Shown here piece by piece: positions 11,049 to 22,010 of a stretch of DNA of 64,000 bases (its first letter is position 1; the number at the start of each line of letters is the position of its first letter). A program made the translations under genes and the position numbers. The notes beneath the pieces are model-generated. The model ran no database searches, had not been told where the DNA came from, and worked only from the letters and a program-made list of their open reading frames with translations. The stretch comes from Liolophura sinensis (Eukaryota > Mollusca > Polyplacophora > Chitonida > Chitonidae): the NCBI RefSeq assembly GCF_032854445.1, contig NC_088303.1:14207501-14271500 (forward strand), read 5' to 3'.

Positions 11049-13905
11049 ACACTCACTGAAAAACAGTGTGACTCACTAATCACAGACCTAGCCTTACATG
11101 CTAGTGCTCAGTGGACGTGTAAGTCACAGGTCCAGCCTATCATGTTGTGTAAGTGTAAACAGCGTGTCCCCTCAGTGACAGACCTAATGCTAACACTCAA
11201 TATAAACAGCGTTACCCACAAGTCAGAGAGCCAGCCTAACATCTTAGTTCTCACAGTAAACAGCGTGGACCACAAGTCACAGACCTAGCCTAACATGTTA
11301 GTACTCACTGTAAACAGCGTGACCCAAATGTGACAGATCTAGTCTAACTTGTTAATACTCACTGTAACTTGCGCGACCGACAAGTTAAGCCCTAGTCTAA
11401 CATGTTAGTATCCACTGTGAACAGCGTGTCCCGTAAGTCACAGAACTATCCTAACATGTTAGTACTCACTGTAAACAGCGTGACCAACAAGTCACAAACC
11501 TAGCCTAACATGTTAGTACCCACTGTAAACAGCGTGTCGCATACGTCACAGACCTACCCTACCATGTTAGTACTCACTGTAAACAGTGTGACCAACAAGT
11601 CACAAACCTAGCCTAACATGTTAGTATTCACTGTAAACAGCGTGACCAACAAGTCACAAACCTAGCCTAACATGTTAGTACCCACTGTAAACAGCGTGAC
11701 CAACAAGTCACAAACCTAGCCTAATATGTTAGTACCCACTGTAAACAGCGTGTCGCATACGTCATAGACCTTGCCTAACATGTTAGTACTCACTGTAAAC
11801 AGCCTGAGCTACAAGTCACAGGCCTAGTCAAACATGTTAGTACCCACTGTAAACAGCGTGTCGCATACGTCACAGACCAACCCTACCATGTTAGTACCCA
11901 CTGTGAACAGCGTGTCCCGTATGTCATAGACCTAACCTAACATCTTGGAACCGTACCTCACAGAACTACCCTAACATGTTAATATTCACTGTAAACAGCG
12001 TGATCCACAAGCCAGACTTAGCTTAACATGTCAGTACTCACTGTAAACAGCGTGACCAACAAGACACAGACCTAGCCTAACATGTTTGTACCCACTGTAA
12101 ACAGCGTGTCGCATACGTCACAGACCTACCTTGCCATGTTATTACCCACTGCAAACAGCGTGACCCGTAAGTCATAGACCTCGCCTAACATGTTAGTACC
12201 CACTGTAAACAGTGTGGGGCACAAGCCACAGGCCTGGTCTAACATGCTGGTACTAACTGCAAACAGCCTGAGCCACACGTGAAAGATCTAACCTGACATG
12301 TTAGTACTCACCGCAAACAGCGTGACCTCCAAGTCACAGACCTAGCCTAACTGGTTAGTACTCACCGTAAATAGCGTTACCTACAAATCACCGGCCTAGC
12401 CTAACAGTTTAGCACCCACTGTAAACAGCTTGTTCCGTAAGCCACATATCTAGCCTAACAAGCTAGTACTCACCATAAACAACGTGACCCTTCAGCTACA
12501 GACCTAGCCTAACTTGTTAATACTCACTGTAAAGAGCGCGACCGACAAGTCACAGCCCTAGTCTTGCACGTTAGTACACAATGTAAACAGCTTGATCCGT
12601 AATTCACAGACCTAGCTTAACATGCTAGTACTTAATGCTACAGACCTAGACTAACATGTTGCCAATAACTGTAAACAGCGTGAGCCACGTGTCACAAACC
12701 TAGCTTAACATGTTAATACTCACTGTAAACAGCGTGAGCCACAAGTAACAGATCTAGCCTAACATGTTAGTACTCACTGCAAACAGCGTGAGCCACATGT
12801 AACAGGCCTAGCCTAACATGTTAGTACTCGACATAAATAGCGTTACTTACAAGTCACAAGCCTAGTCTAACAGTTTAGCACCCTCTGTAAACATCGTGTC
12901 CCGTAAGCCGCAGATCTACCCTAACATGCTAGCACTCACCGTAAACAATGTGACCCGTCAGCGACAAACCTAGCCTAACTTGTTAATACTCGTGGTAAAA
13001 AGAGCGCGACCGACAAGTCACAGCCTTAGTCTTGCATGTTAGTACCCACTGTGAACAGCGTGTCCCGTATGTCACAGACCTAACTTGGAACTTTACGTCA
13101 CAGAACTACCCTAACATGTTAGTACCCACTGTAAACAATGTGATCCACAAGTCAGAGCCAGAGCTTGACATGTTAATACTTACTGTAAAAAGCGTGGCTC
13201 GCAAGTCACAGGCCTAGCCTACCATGTTAGTACCCACTGTAAACGGCGTGACCCTTAAGTCACAGACCTCGCCTAACATGTTGGTACTAACTGTAAATAG
13301 CGTGAGTCACAAGTCACAGACCTAGCCTAACATGTTAATAATCAGTATAAACAATATAATTCAGGGGCTAAGATCTTAGTTCTTACAGTAAACCCGTAAG
13401 TCACAGACCTAGCCTAACATGTTAGTTATCACTATAAACAGCGTGATCCACAAGTCACAGACCTGGTCTAACAGACCATGTTAGTGCTCACCGTAAACAG
13501 CGTGACCTACAAGTCACGGGCCTAGCCTAACATGTTAGTATTCACTGTAAACAGCGTGACCTAGAAATCACAGACATAGCCTAACATGTTAGCACCGTCT
13601 GTAAACAGTGTGTCTCGTAAATCGAAGATCTAGCCTAACATGCCAGTACTCACCGTAAACAGCGTCACCCGTAAGTCACAGACCTACCATAGCATGTTAG
13701 TACCCATTGTAAACAGCGTGTCCAGTAAATCACAGACCTAGCCTAACGTGTTAGTATTCACCGTAAGCCACAGCCACAAGCCACAGACCTAGCCTGATAT
13801 GCTAAAACTCACTGTAAACAGCGTGACCCGATAGCCACGGACCTACCCTACCATGTTAGTGCTCACTGTAAACAGAGTCACAGACTTAGCCTAAAATGTT
13901 CGCTG
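11049..13905. repeat. 54-bp tandem array (main block)
   Basis: About 53 head-to-tail copies of a ~54-bp unit made of TTAGTACTCACTGTAAACAG, CGTGACCCACAAGTCACAGA and CCTAGCCTAACATG. Period 54 is read directly, for example from successive ATGTTAGTA motifs at 11457 and 11511. Copies are quite divergent, with many substitutions, occasional deletions (for example around 11940 and 12640) and partial units. The array is therefore old relative to the 83-bp satellite. As 54 is a multiple of 3, it generates spurious frames with an 18-residue period, such as 13032-13217. Confidence 0.95.
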
Positions 13906-14131
13906 GACCCCGTCATTAACTCCCCGCCACAAAGGCTTTATAATGTCGCCTCAAACGGCTCACATTTGTCCATCATCTGCTGAATACCTGACAATCACTT
14001 GCTGTTTATTTCAACCTAGGGAACGGAAGATTTGGGCTTATTTTTTCAGCGAAGCAATCACAATTTTGCATTATTTAAATCGTTAGCTCCAAGGTGTTAG
14101 CGAAAGACAAAACTGAGCAAACAGGGTTGTC
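13906..14131. repeat. Left arm of a ~227-bp inverted repeat
   Basis: This arm, from GACCCCGTCATTAAC to GAGCAAACAGGGTTGTC, is the reverse complement of 14806-15033 with few mismatches. The outer ~25 bases are more divergent, and then pairing is almost continuous (for example AAAGGCTTTATAATGTCGCC). It interrupts the 54-bp tandem array, which resumes immediately after it. Confidence 0.9.
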
Positions 14132-14512
14132 ATTGTAAACAACGTGTCCCGTAAGTAACAGACCCACCCTAACATGTTAGTACTGGAAACAGCGTGACTT
14201 GACAGTAACAGACCTAGCCTAACATGATATTACTCACTGTAAACAACGTGTTCCGTAGGTAACAGACCTAGCCCAATATGATATTACTCACTGTAAACAG
14301 CGTGACCCATAAGTCACAGACCTAGACTAACATGTTAGTACTCACCGTAAACAGCGTCACGGACCTAGCTTTTACATGCTAGTACTCACTGTAAACAAAG
14401 TGTCCCGTAAATCGCAAACCTAGCCTATAACATGTTAGTACTCACTGTAAACAACGTGTCCCGTAAATCACAAACCTACCCTATAATATATTAGTACGCA
14501 CTGTAAACCTTT
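14132..14512. repeat. 54-bp tandem array (segment between inverted arms)
   Basis: About seven further units of the same 54-bp repeat. They lie between the left arm and unique sequence, in the same orientation as the main block. Several copies share CAACGTGTCCCGTAA, suggesting local homogenisation. Confidence 0.9.
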
Positions 14513-14805
14513 CTCCTGCATTATATCTGTTATTGTACTATATTGGGTGTATATATCATGACACATGTGAGGTGACATCAACAAGCTGTAACAATCCACG
14601 ATAAATCCTAATTAAGACAAGATTCGATAACACACAGTGGACAGGGTGAGGCAAAGTAACTATTAATAAATGGTTCGTGTTAGCGTCCTGAAAAATTTGC
14701 TCGATCCCGAAATAAAAATTTTATACAAGGTAATCTCCCAGGCACAAGAATTATGAACACAATGTTGGTCTTTCTACACCCTCCCTCCTTCCAGTCCTAT
14801 TTCAA
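14513..14805. other. Unique sequence inside the inverted-repeat structure
   Basis: About 290 bp between the last 54-bp unit and the right arm. No gene is recognised; the sequence is AT-rich. Confidence 0.5.
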
Positions 14806-15033
14806 GACAATCCTTTTTGCTCAGTTTTGTCTTTCGCTAACGCCTTGAGACTAACGATTTAAATAATGCAAAATTGTGATTGCTTCGCTGAAAAAATAAG
14901 CCCAATTCTTCCGTTCCCTAGGTTGAAATAAACAGCAAGTGATTGTCAGGTATTCAGTAGATGATGGAGAAATGTGAGCCGTTTGAGGCGACATTATAAA
15001 GCCTTTGTTTCGAACACGCGTTAATGACAGGGT
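14806..15033. repeat. Right arm of the ~227-bp inverted repeat
   Basis: Reverse complement of 13906-14131. Together the arms enclose about 675 bp and bound a 1.13-kb structure. This resembles a foldback or long-TIR non-autonomous transposon that carries tandem repeats internally, an arrangement known among animal elements. No clear target duplication is seen outside the arms. Confidence 0.9.
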
Positions 15034-16351
15034 GAGAAAAGCGAATTATCCAGAAAAACGAGGGATGCAGGCAAGCTTTTTGGGATCCCAATGGATTTTC
15101 GTACGTGGTCGTGATATGAGAACATATCGATTGGCGAATAGTTTAAATGCGAGTGGACTGTCAGAAGAGGAAACAAGTCCTAGCACTTAGCACCTGTAAA
15201 GAGCACTGTGTATGTGCTTATCCTAGGACGCGTTGGCGCTAAAATAACGACGAATCTGATTGGCTAGAGAATGAATCATGGCATATCCCCTGATCCCTGT
15301 TATTCTCCGGGGATTGAACCAAACACAAACAGGCACGCGCAGGAGAGATCGTGTTAATATGACGTTAATGCCACACCATTTATGTATACATTTCTGTATA
15401 CAGCTGTTATACCCGGCTGATTCACGCTTTAACACTACTGGTTTAGATTACACGCCATGGACTCGCGTGTACGGACGGTGTTTTCACATTAGTCCGCTTT
15501 GTACGCTAAGGTGTTACCGGTGTGTAAGGTAGCCAGTGAACTTCCTTTGAACATGTTCGTATCAAAGGAACAGACCCCATCACACAATACCTTTATAATG
15601 GTTAACAAATTAATGCGTCCATATTCGAGGTAATTGCTTATGATAACGCAAATTCGCTTCTGTCAACAGTTTTGTAATTGCATATGTTACCGGCAGGATT
15701 GTGTAAATTCGCTTTGGTTTAAAATGGTGTAGAAATAATTCATGTTTTTACCTGCTGCATCTTCTCACAGGTGCGAGTGAAGGGTTCCAGTCTTGCCTTC
15801 ATCATTTTAACTTTTCTCCCAGACAGAAGACGGAATTTGGTGACAACATGAGCGTTGTTAACAGAATACATTAAATGTATATCCTTAAACAATAACCAGT
15901 TATAATACATAAAATTAACTGAAACGATTTACATGTTAGTTGACATATCCGACAAATAAAACAGGAGGTCTAGATCAATCATTTAGAAAGATTAAACTAT
16001 GTTATAATAAATTTATTTATTCATTTTGATTTCTGTGCCCAATATATTCCCAATACGTCGGATTGATTTGATTAACTAGTATGTAACACCCAGGATTATT
16101 TCACTTATCCAACGTTGGCCTGTGCTTTGAGTGAAGGAATTCTGAGTACGCCAGGTAAACCACTTAACATTATCAATTATCTGTGTAATATGTTTCTATG
16201 TATCGCTAAACGTGTATACATGTGTAATTCAAGAACTTCAGCTAAACAGTCATAGTGGTGCTGTCCACCATTCATCGCCAACAAGTCGCCGGTGCTAATA
16301 CAGTCTGGTGAGTCCAGAAAATCGCTGTGGTGAGAACTGTGAGAACATGCG
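15034..16351. other. Intergenic sequence, no recognisable gene
   Basis: Overlapping open frames at 15223-15532 on both strands have no recognisable domain. No repeats of note were seen. Confidence 0.5.
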
Positions 16352-16376
16352 GTGTATTCTGTAATAAAGAATACAC
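16352..16376. repeat. Perfect 9-bp hairpin
   Basis: GTGTATTCT and its exact complement AGAATACAC are separated by a 7-base loop (GTAATAA). It lies 3 bases before a second palindrome. There is no downstream T-run, so it is not a terminator in the bacterial sense. Confidence 0.6.
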
Positions 16377-16379
16377 AAT

Positions 16380-16459
16380 TAACAGTTCCTAAAACAAAAT
16401 CGACGTAGCGCCGATAGCTATAGCGCGGAGTCGATTCTTCTTTTAGGAAAGTACTGTTA
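16380..16459. repeat. 80-bp imperfect palindrome (possible MITE)
   Basis: TAACAGT at the left pairs with ACTGTTA at the right end. Pairing continues inward (TCCTAAAA with TTTTAGGA, ATCGAC with GTCGAT) to the centre at GATAGCTATAGCGC. It could be a tiny foldback element; no target duplication is evident. Confidence 0.5.
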
Positions 16460-16929
16460 CAAGCGTTTTCTTCGTCTGAACGTTAGGGGATAGATCGCTT
16501 TATAAGATCCAGGCCACATAGCACTGTGCATTATTTCATCACGTAAAGCTGATTTTGGTGTCTCTGTACACTAAGTTCTCCGTCGTACAGCACTTTCCAG
16601 AAAAAGAATGTACACTATCTGTAGTTTCCTCAAAAACAAACTACACTCTGACAATAGAGTGACGTCAGAACTATCGGTTAAAATGATTGAAAGACAAGAA
16701 TCTTAACGTCGCGTCAACGACCCTCCATCCGATACACATTGATGGAGGAACCTTCTCCAGCACTCAGAGAAAACCAGGGCACCTTGCCATGCACCTGAAA
16801 ACTCGCCTGACAACAGGAACCGGACCAACGGAAGCTTGTTTAAGGTTTAGCAGATTTCCGGCCGAAGGCTTTAGTTCCTGATGCCAGGGAGGATCCGCCT
16901 GAGAATAGAACCATTGCCGCGTGTATCAC

Positions 16930-17016
16930 TGATGGTCATGGATATTCTGTCTACTCTGGCCGGTTTAATCCCACCATACTGCTGGTCCCTCTCTTATACG
17001 TGAAATATTCTTGAAT
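16930..17016 (+). mobile_element. SINE core fragment (CAATCAAATAAAT-tailed family)
   Basis: GATGGTCATGG, CTCTGGCCGGTTTAATCCCACC and CTTATACGTGAAATATTCTTGA follow in the same order as in the intact copy at 37686-37950. Head and A-rich tail are missing. It runs directly into a short GGACAAAAGCCC repeat. Confidence 0.7.
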
Positions 17017-17017
17017 C

Positions 17018-17072
17018 CAGGACAAAAGCCCTCGCTGACTTAAGCCCCTCGGGGACTAAAGTCCCTTCGTCT
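17018..17072. repeat. Short GGACAAAAGCCC-type repeat
   Basis: GGACAAAAGCCC, then GACTTAAGCCCC and GGGGACTAAAGTCCC, form about three degenerate units. They are the inverted form of the unit in the array at 17931-18118. Confidence 0.5.
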
Positions 17073-17930
17073 TAATTAACTGACAAAACATACCAGACAG
17101 CCGAACAAACATGATGTTTAAGATTTGTTGACGGGAATTCATATAGTGTGACTTTGTTTTCCATCTAAAAATTTCATATGAAAGTGTGTCTCAGTCTGTT
17201 ACTCTGGTTCAACAGCTTACCTCTCACAAGCGTCGTAAACATACGTTTTCCAAGCAACATCGTCTCTGATGTTTTTAATATTATTATTGAATGATTTTCC
17301 TCGATAAAATATAAGTTTATTTTTCCATTATATTTCGGCATGGCATACAGGTTATGGCTTTACTATGATTCACACTTTCATATTGAAATTTTGATCATTT
17401 AGAAAATTAAACCAAATTATATAATAGTTCACAAGAAAATGTTACTTTTGAATACTCCTAAAAGAATAAAAATAATTATTAACTTTGTAGGTTACTGTGT
17501 ATATTTTATCTATTTTATATGCCCTGTACATGGATAAATGTGATAAATAAAAAGGAACAGTGATCTTAACGTTATTGCAGTTTGTATGAGACTTTTTTCT
17601 CATTCTAAAAACATAAATCTTATGTATAGAATAGGACAAAAAGTCTCACACAAGCTGCAATAGAGCAATTGTTTACAATAGTTGTAGACTTCGTTAGGTT
17701 TCCAACAAGCCTGGAATGGAGGACAAGCTTTCTGTATAACGTTGAAAGATATATCTCTTTCCGATGTCGTCAAAATCGGTTAGAGTAAATGGAGACTGAA
17801 GAAATGGTTCTATTGATTGCAAAAGTATTGAAATTTGAAGCGTCACTTTTGGGAGAATATTTCAAGTTTTCTGACGGGAAAACTTTCATTTTAACTTATG
17901 TAATTTACCATACACACTTAATACTGATCG
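17073..17930. other. Intergenic AT-rich sequence, nothing recognised
   Basis: AT-rich, with no recognisable domain. The open frame at 17442-17639 (-) is low-complexity and is judged fortuitous. Confidence 0.5.
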
Positions 17931-18118
17931 AGGGGCTTATGCCTGCCGGGGCTTTTGTCTGACAGGGGTTTTGTCCGCAGGGCGTTTGTCCGCGGGGCTA
18001 TTGTCCATGGGGCTTGTGTCCTCAGGGGCTAATGTCCGCCGGTGATTATGTCCTCCAAGGATTGTGCCCGCCGGCGGTTTTGTCCGCGGGGCTTTTGTCC
18101 ACCGAGGGTTTTGTCCGA
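17931..18118. repeat. 18-19 bp minisatellite, GGGGCTTTTGTCC type
   Basis: About ten imperfect copies of a unit built on GGGGCTTTTGTCCGC. Read on the minus strand it gives a low-complexity Lys/Pro/Asp frame with a 6-residue period (PADKRPADKTP), which is an artefact of the period. It abuts a SINE 3' end. Confidence 0.85.
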
Positions 18119-18189
18119 CTCCCAGTATTTTTGAGTAGGGAGTGCACCAACACCAATCAAATAAATAAATAAAATATACAACTAAATAA
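18119..18189 (+). mobile_element. SINE 3' tail fragment
   Basis: TTTTTGAGTAGGGAGTG followed by CACCAATCAAATAAATAAAT matches the last ~60 bp of the SINE family seen at 37.9 kb. The 5' part is absent and the tandem repeat lies in its place. Confidence 0.7.
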
Positions 18190-20854
18190 ATTGACGAATA
18201 AATATTCGAAGGGGTATATACACTGTTACAAAAGTCCATTTCATGACGCTAATTTGGGGATTTTCTACGAGTTTTACCAGTATTGCCGCTTTAACAGTAA
18301 AACATCCGTCATACGAGGAACAACTGATCTGTGTGGGATTCACGGTAAAATAATTACCGTTATTTTAAACTAAAAACACCTGGCAGGTCTTTTACCCGTA
18401 GGAATTGTACGAAAAGTTTCATGACAGTGCATGGACGATAATACAAGAATCAGACCATATCCCTGGAGCTGCCATCCCTTGGTACACAGGTTCTCTGCGA
18501 TCACATCATGGGTGCAAAGTTTGATTTATCTAATGATTATTTTTTAAATTCTCATGCAGAATTTCACAAATTTCTCAACATTACAAATCTTCAAAGTGCT
18601 AAACGACTGGAACACAAATATAGTGACTGTACTTAATAAAATCTCGTTTCAACAGATGCTATCGACTCGGTAATACTAGAGTGTTGCGCGAGGATCGTGT
18701 TTCGTTTGTTTTCCTCTTGATTCCTATTCTACTGCGTGTTCACGCTTTAAACAAATTAATGCTTCAGTTGTTTGATTTCTCACGGGGTTGGATTAAAGCA
18801 TACAGTTATAATCCTACACTACTGCGTGCAATCTGCGAGAACTGTTCTGGTCAAGTGTAAGGTTACATTGACCGGCTGCGTAGGTTACACGGCCTAGACT
18901 GGCATCCGTGTACCGGGCTGAATACCTCAGAGAGGAAGTTCACATAAGGTCAAACCAATTTATACCGATTACAGCTAATCGCCGTGTTCGACTAATTCGT
19001 CCACAAATACGTTTGATATTTAGTGTTTTGAGTGGAAAGTATACAAGGCAAGAATAATTGCTGTAACATTATCTCCACGCTCGGCGATCTGTAGTAATTA
19101 CGGCATCGGGTATGAAGAAACATTGCAATGCGTGTCAACAACATGGAAAGCAGCTTGTTTGGCAATTTGATTCGGGACAGGCAAAGATCCCGGTTCAGGG
19201 GACAACCTTTGGCCAGTGATCTTCCCACCGCAACGGGACAGGGCGTGTTCTGAGGGGAACGCTTCTCATACACGCTGCACTTGTCTGTGTGTAAGCTAAC
19301 ATTATACGGGCTCTTTCACTCACGTAGGTGTTGGATGGCCAACTTCAGCACTCTTATAGCCAAGACAAAAAAGTTCTAGGCAGCCACAGAGTCGTCTGCG
19401 AGCGATTCTTCTGAAAACACTGCTGTGTTTCCGACAATCCCGACAAGTCCCCATACCGTCATCTTTCACTTAATGAAGCTGGTCCGACCGCTTTGGGAAG
19501 ACTAATCACGTCTGGAGAGAACGCTCGCTCCCTTAAACCTTTGATCTACTAAAGTGCTTTCATGGCCGAAACGGTTTGCTGCTGGTAGCCATTGAATCGG
19601 ATTGTAATGACCGTCTGCCAGATTATGCAAAGGTTACTTAGGTCCGCTCAGCTAAAGCTAGTTCCGTCTGCGTTCAGCCATCTATTCCGATCATGCGTTG
19701 ACTGTGACAAATGGTCTTTCTAAAGTTGACTTAAGAGATAGATTGTTTAAATTCTATTCCATGTGCCTCACTCACACTCTCAAGTTTTCTCTTTAAGAGA
19801 AGGACGAAAATAGTTGTGACTATGAGTGTGGGCTTACCGAACATTGGAGACAATTTGTCCAATCCCATACAAATGCTTATGACAAAAGCGATTAATCTGA
19901 TTAAATCCCAAGTCTTAGAAGGTTTTACGCGTAGCCATCGTGTGAGTGGGTCATCCCCGTTGAGCTGAAACTCTAAAGCTCGAGGTAAATCAAATGGATT
20001 TATTGCACACAATCAAAGCAGGACACAGCCTGAGCTTTATTACGAAATGTTACAAATTGTAAGTCTGATATACTGAAATAAGACATTAACTCAGATATGA
20101 CCTTTGCTTAAGTATCTATACATGGAGTGTGTACTTTAATACGAATACCTGAATATGGCATTAATATGTGTCGTACCAGGACCTAATTTTCGGCTAGAAG
20201 CACAGAAAATGTTAAAGCTTAAAAGTAAATAGTTAAATTCCATGAAGAATAGAGAACGCTTGCCTTCCGCCATGCAAGAACACGCATGTCACACTTGAGA
20301 AAGCTCACTAGTATCTGAACGAAGGACGGTAGAACAATGGAGTACACAATGAAACAGCAGCCAGAAAAGTAAAAGTGATAATAAACGATGACAACAACGT
20401 TTTCATGTCGGTGACATTTGATTGACTTTGACAGATATGAGTCTAAATCTAAGCATAAAATTGTATTTATTTCTTCCCACATGTATGACAAAATATTATT
20501 GTTCATAAAGTTGACAAATCATTCACGTATGATACTGATTCGATAGGTGGATACCTATTTGTTTACAGGTCACTCCATATGGCTGACTGAGTCATGCACT
20601 CGACACTAAGTCTGACCTGTACAACCGTTCGGTAAATTTAAAATAAAAGACTATTCAAATTTGAAGTGAACCGTAGCAGATGAACAATCGGTGAAGTTTT
20701 ACAAATGGTGTTGGTTTATATTATTTTAAAACAAAATTGAAATTTACAATCGATGAAATTTCTGTAAGCCATACCAAAGCTACTCTAATGTGAAGTATCA
20801 CACTTAGATAGAAAACTTACAAAGTCTAGAAATTGAACACCGTGGACTAAAGGA
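18190..20854. other. Intergenic sequence, no recognisable gene
   Basis: The open frames at 19731-20012 (-) and 20219-20506 (-) are 93-95 codons. They have some hydrophobic stretches but no family signature. They could be chance frames or isolated exons; no splice context favours either. Confidence 0.45.
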
Positions 20855-21100
20855 ATGGATGCTAAGCCTAAAGTAATGATTGTCTTCACAGCATCACTGG
20901 GGATAATAATTACTTCTCTCTTTCTTGTTACCAGCGTTATTTATTTCTTAAATAATTGTTTCGTATCTGTTCGAAACTGGTGTTTTTTAAGTTGTTTTGA
21001 AGATGTTCTTGCAATTATCGACTTTGAACGTCCGTTCAGGGATCAGATAGATGAAACAGAAGAGTTGAAAAGGAATGAAGAACCTAGAGGATCATATTAA
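20855..21100 (+). CDS. Unassigned membrane-protein-like frame, N-terminal part
   Basis: An ATG-initiated frame of 81 codons. Residues about 8-31 form a strong hydrophobic segment (IVFTASLGIIITSLFLVTSV), followed by a Cys-rich stretch and an acidic tail (RDQIDETEELKRNEE). I do not recognise a family. A stop at 21098 ends this frame. Just downstream, in another frame, lies a second hydrophobic frame (21118-21600), so the two may be parts of one gene split by a short intron or by a frameshift and stop. Its composition is more protein-like than that of neighbouring chance frames, but this is a weak argument. It may be a degraded gene. Confidence 0.3.
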   Translation: MDAKPKVMIVFTASLGIIITSLFLVTSVIYFLNNCFVSVRNWCFLSCFEDVLAIIDFERPFRDQIDETEELKRNEEPRGSY

Positions 21101-21117
21101 CTTGTATCTAAGCATGA

Positions 21118-21600
21118 AGTCCGAAATTTCGTGTACCACTAGTAGACCAGTCCGACATTCGTGTACCACTAGTACACCAGTTCGACATTCGTATATCGCC
21201 AGTATACCAGTCCGACATTCATATATCATTACTAGACCAGTCCAACATTCGTATATCACTACTAGACCAGTCCGACATTCATATACCACTAGTGGACCTT
21301 GAAGGGGCGTTCCAGGTAGATAATCGTGTGGCCCATTTCCAAAAACAACACCAGTTGTTCACTCGTCTGTTTCTGCTGTATATGGTGAACTTTATTGTAA
21401 TTTTATGTAATTACACTTTAGTGTTTATTGTGCCACTACTTGCTGATTACAAAACGCATGAAATCATGACTACAAACAACAGAAACCTTAAAAAAATCGG
21501 ATTTATTTTGAGAGTCCACATTGATCGTTTGAGAGTTTTCTTCTTTTTAATCCTGTTTAACTTACTATATTCTGCTCTGGCCGTTTTTCTCACGCCATAA
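21118..21600 (+). CDS. Unassigned membrane-protein-like frame with 10-residue repeats
   Basis: Open for 160 codons without an ATG at its start, so it is probably an exon, a frameshifted continuation of the frame ending at 21100, or a pseudogene. Residues 5-60 are a six-fold 10-residue repeat (PLVDQSDIRV type) encoded by the 30-bp DNA repeat. Hydrophobic segments follow (RLFLLYMVNFIVILCNYTLV, then FFFLILFNLLYS near the end). The final ~9 codons and the stop lie inside a SINE. A block GFILRVHIDRLRVFF near 21500-21545 resembles a block at 25.8 kb. Function is unknown; three transmembrane spans with the upstream piece are inferred. Confidence 0.3.
   Translation, partial: SPKFRVPLVDQSDIRVPLVHQFDIRISPVYQSDIHISLLDQSNIRISLLDQSDIHIPLVDLEGAFQVDNRVAHFQKQHQLFTRLFLLYMVNFIVILCNYTLVFIVPLLADYKTHEIMTTNNRNLKKIGFILRVHIDRLRVFFFLILFNLLYSALAVFLTP
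21131..21297. repeat. 30-bp minisatellite
   Basis: Five to six copies of a 30-bp unit (ACCACTAGTAGACCAGTCCG plus ACATTCGTGT). Because 30 is a multiple of 3, two forward frames and one reverse frame stay open through it, so openness here is not evidence of coding. Confidence 0.95.
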
Positions 21601-21672
21601 TGCTGGCCGCCATCCTATAATTGAAGCATTCTTTAGTATGGCGTAAAACACCAAACAAATAAATGAATGAAT
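21573..21672 (+). mobile_element. SINE 3' half
   Basis: CTCTGGCCGTTTTTCTCACG, CCATAATGCTGGCCGCC and GGCGTAAAACACCAAACAAA match the conserved 3' half of the CAATCAAATAAAT-tailed SINE. The 5' tRNA part is absent (5' truncation). It supplies the stop codon of the frame ending at 21600. Confidence 0.85.
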
Positions 21673-21943
21673 AGAAGATATTTCCATGATTTCCGGCGCC
21701 CTGCAGGCTTTTGGGGGCCATGAAGTCCCTGTTTGTTCTCGGGGTCGAAGAAGAAACCCTAAATATATATAAGTTAACTGACTTATTATTGCTAAGACAA
21801 TCAACTTGACGTGTGTCTTTCGAGTGATGAAATACGATCAAGGGATGGTGGACACTTGGGCTCTTGTAAGACCAAAAACGAGGTCCGCCATAAATATAAC
21901 ACCTATAACATTTAGTATAAGAGACGCTCAAGCTGGCTTTCTG

Positions 21944-22010
21944 TCCAGTCGTGAAATAAAAATGAGTACGGCGTAAAACACCAATCAAATAAATAAATAA
22001 ATAAATATAA
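21944..22010 (+). mobile_element. SINE 3' tail fragment
   Basis: GAGTACGGCGTAAAACACCA followed by ATCAAATAAATAAATAAATA is an almost perfect copy of the family tail. Upstream identity fades at about 21944. Confidence 0.85.

Noticed and set aside
13032-13217. Open frame in the 54-bp array
   Set aside because: 54 is a multiple of 3, so frames stay open by periodicity; the product is just the repeat translated.
17937-18239. Minus-strand Lys/Pro/Asp-rich 100-residue frame
   Set aside because: It is the translation of the 18-19 bp minisatellite plus a SINE tail.
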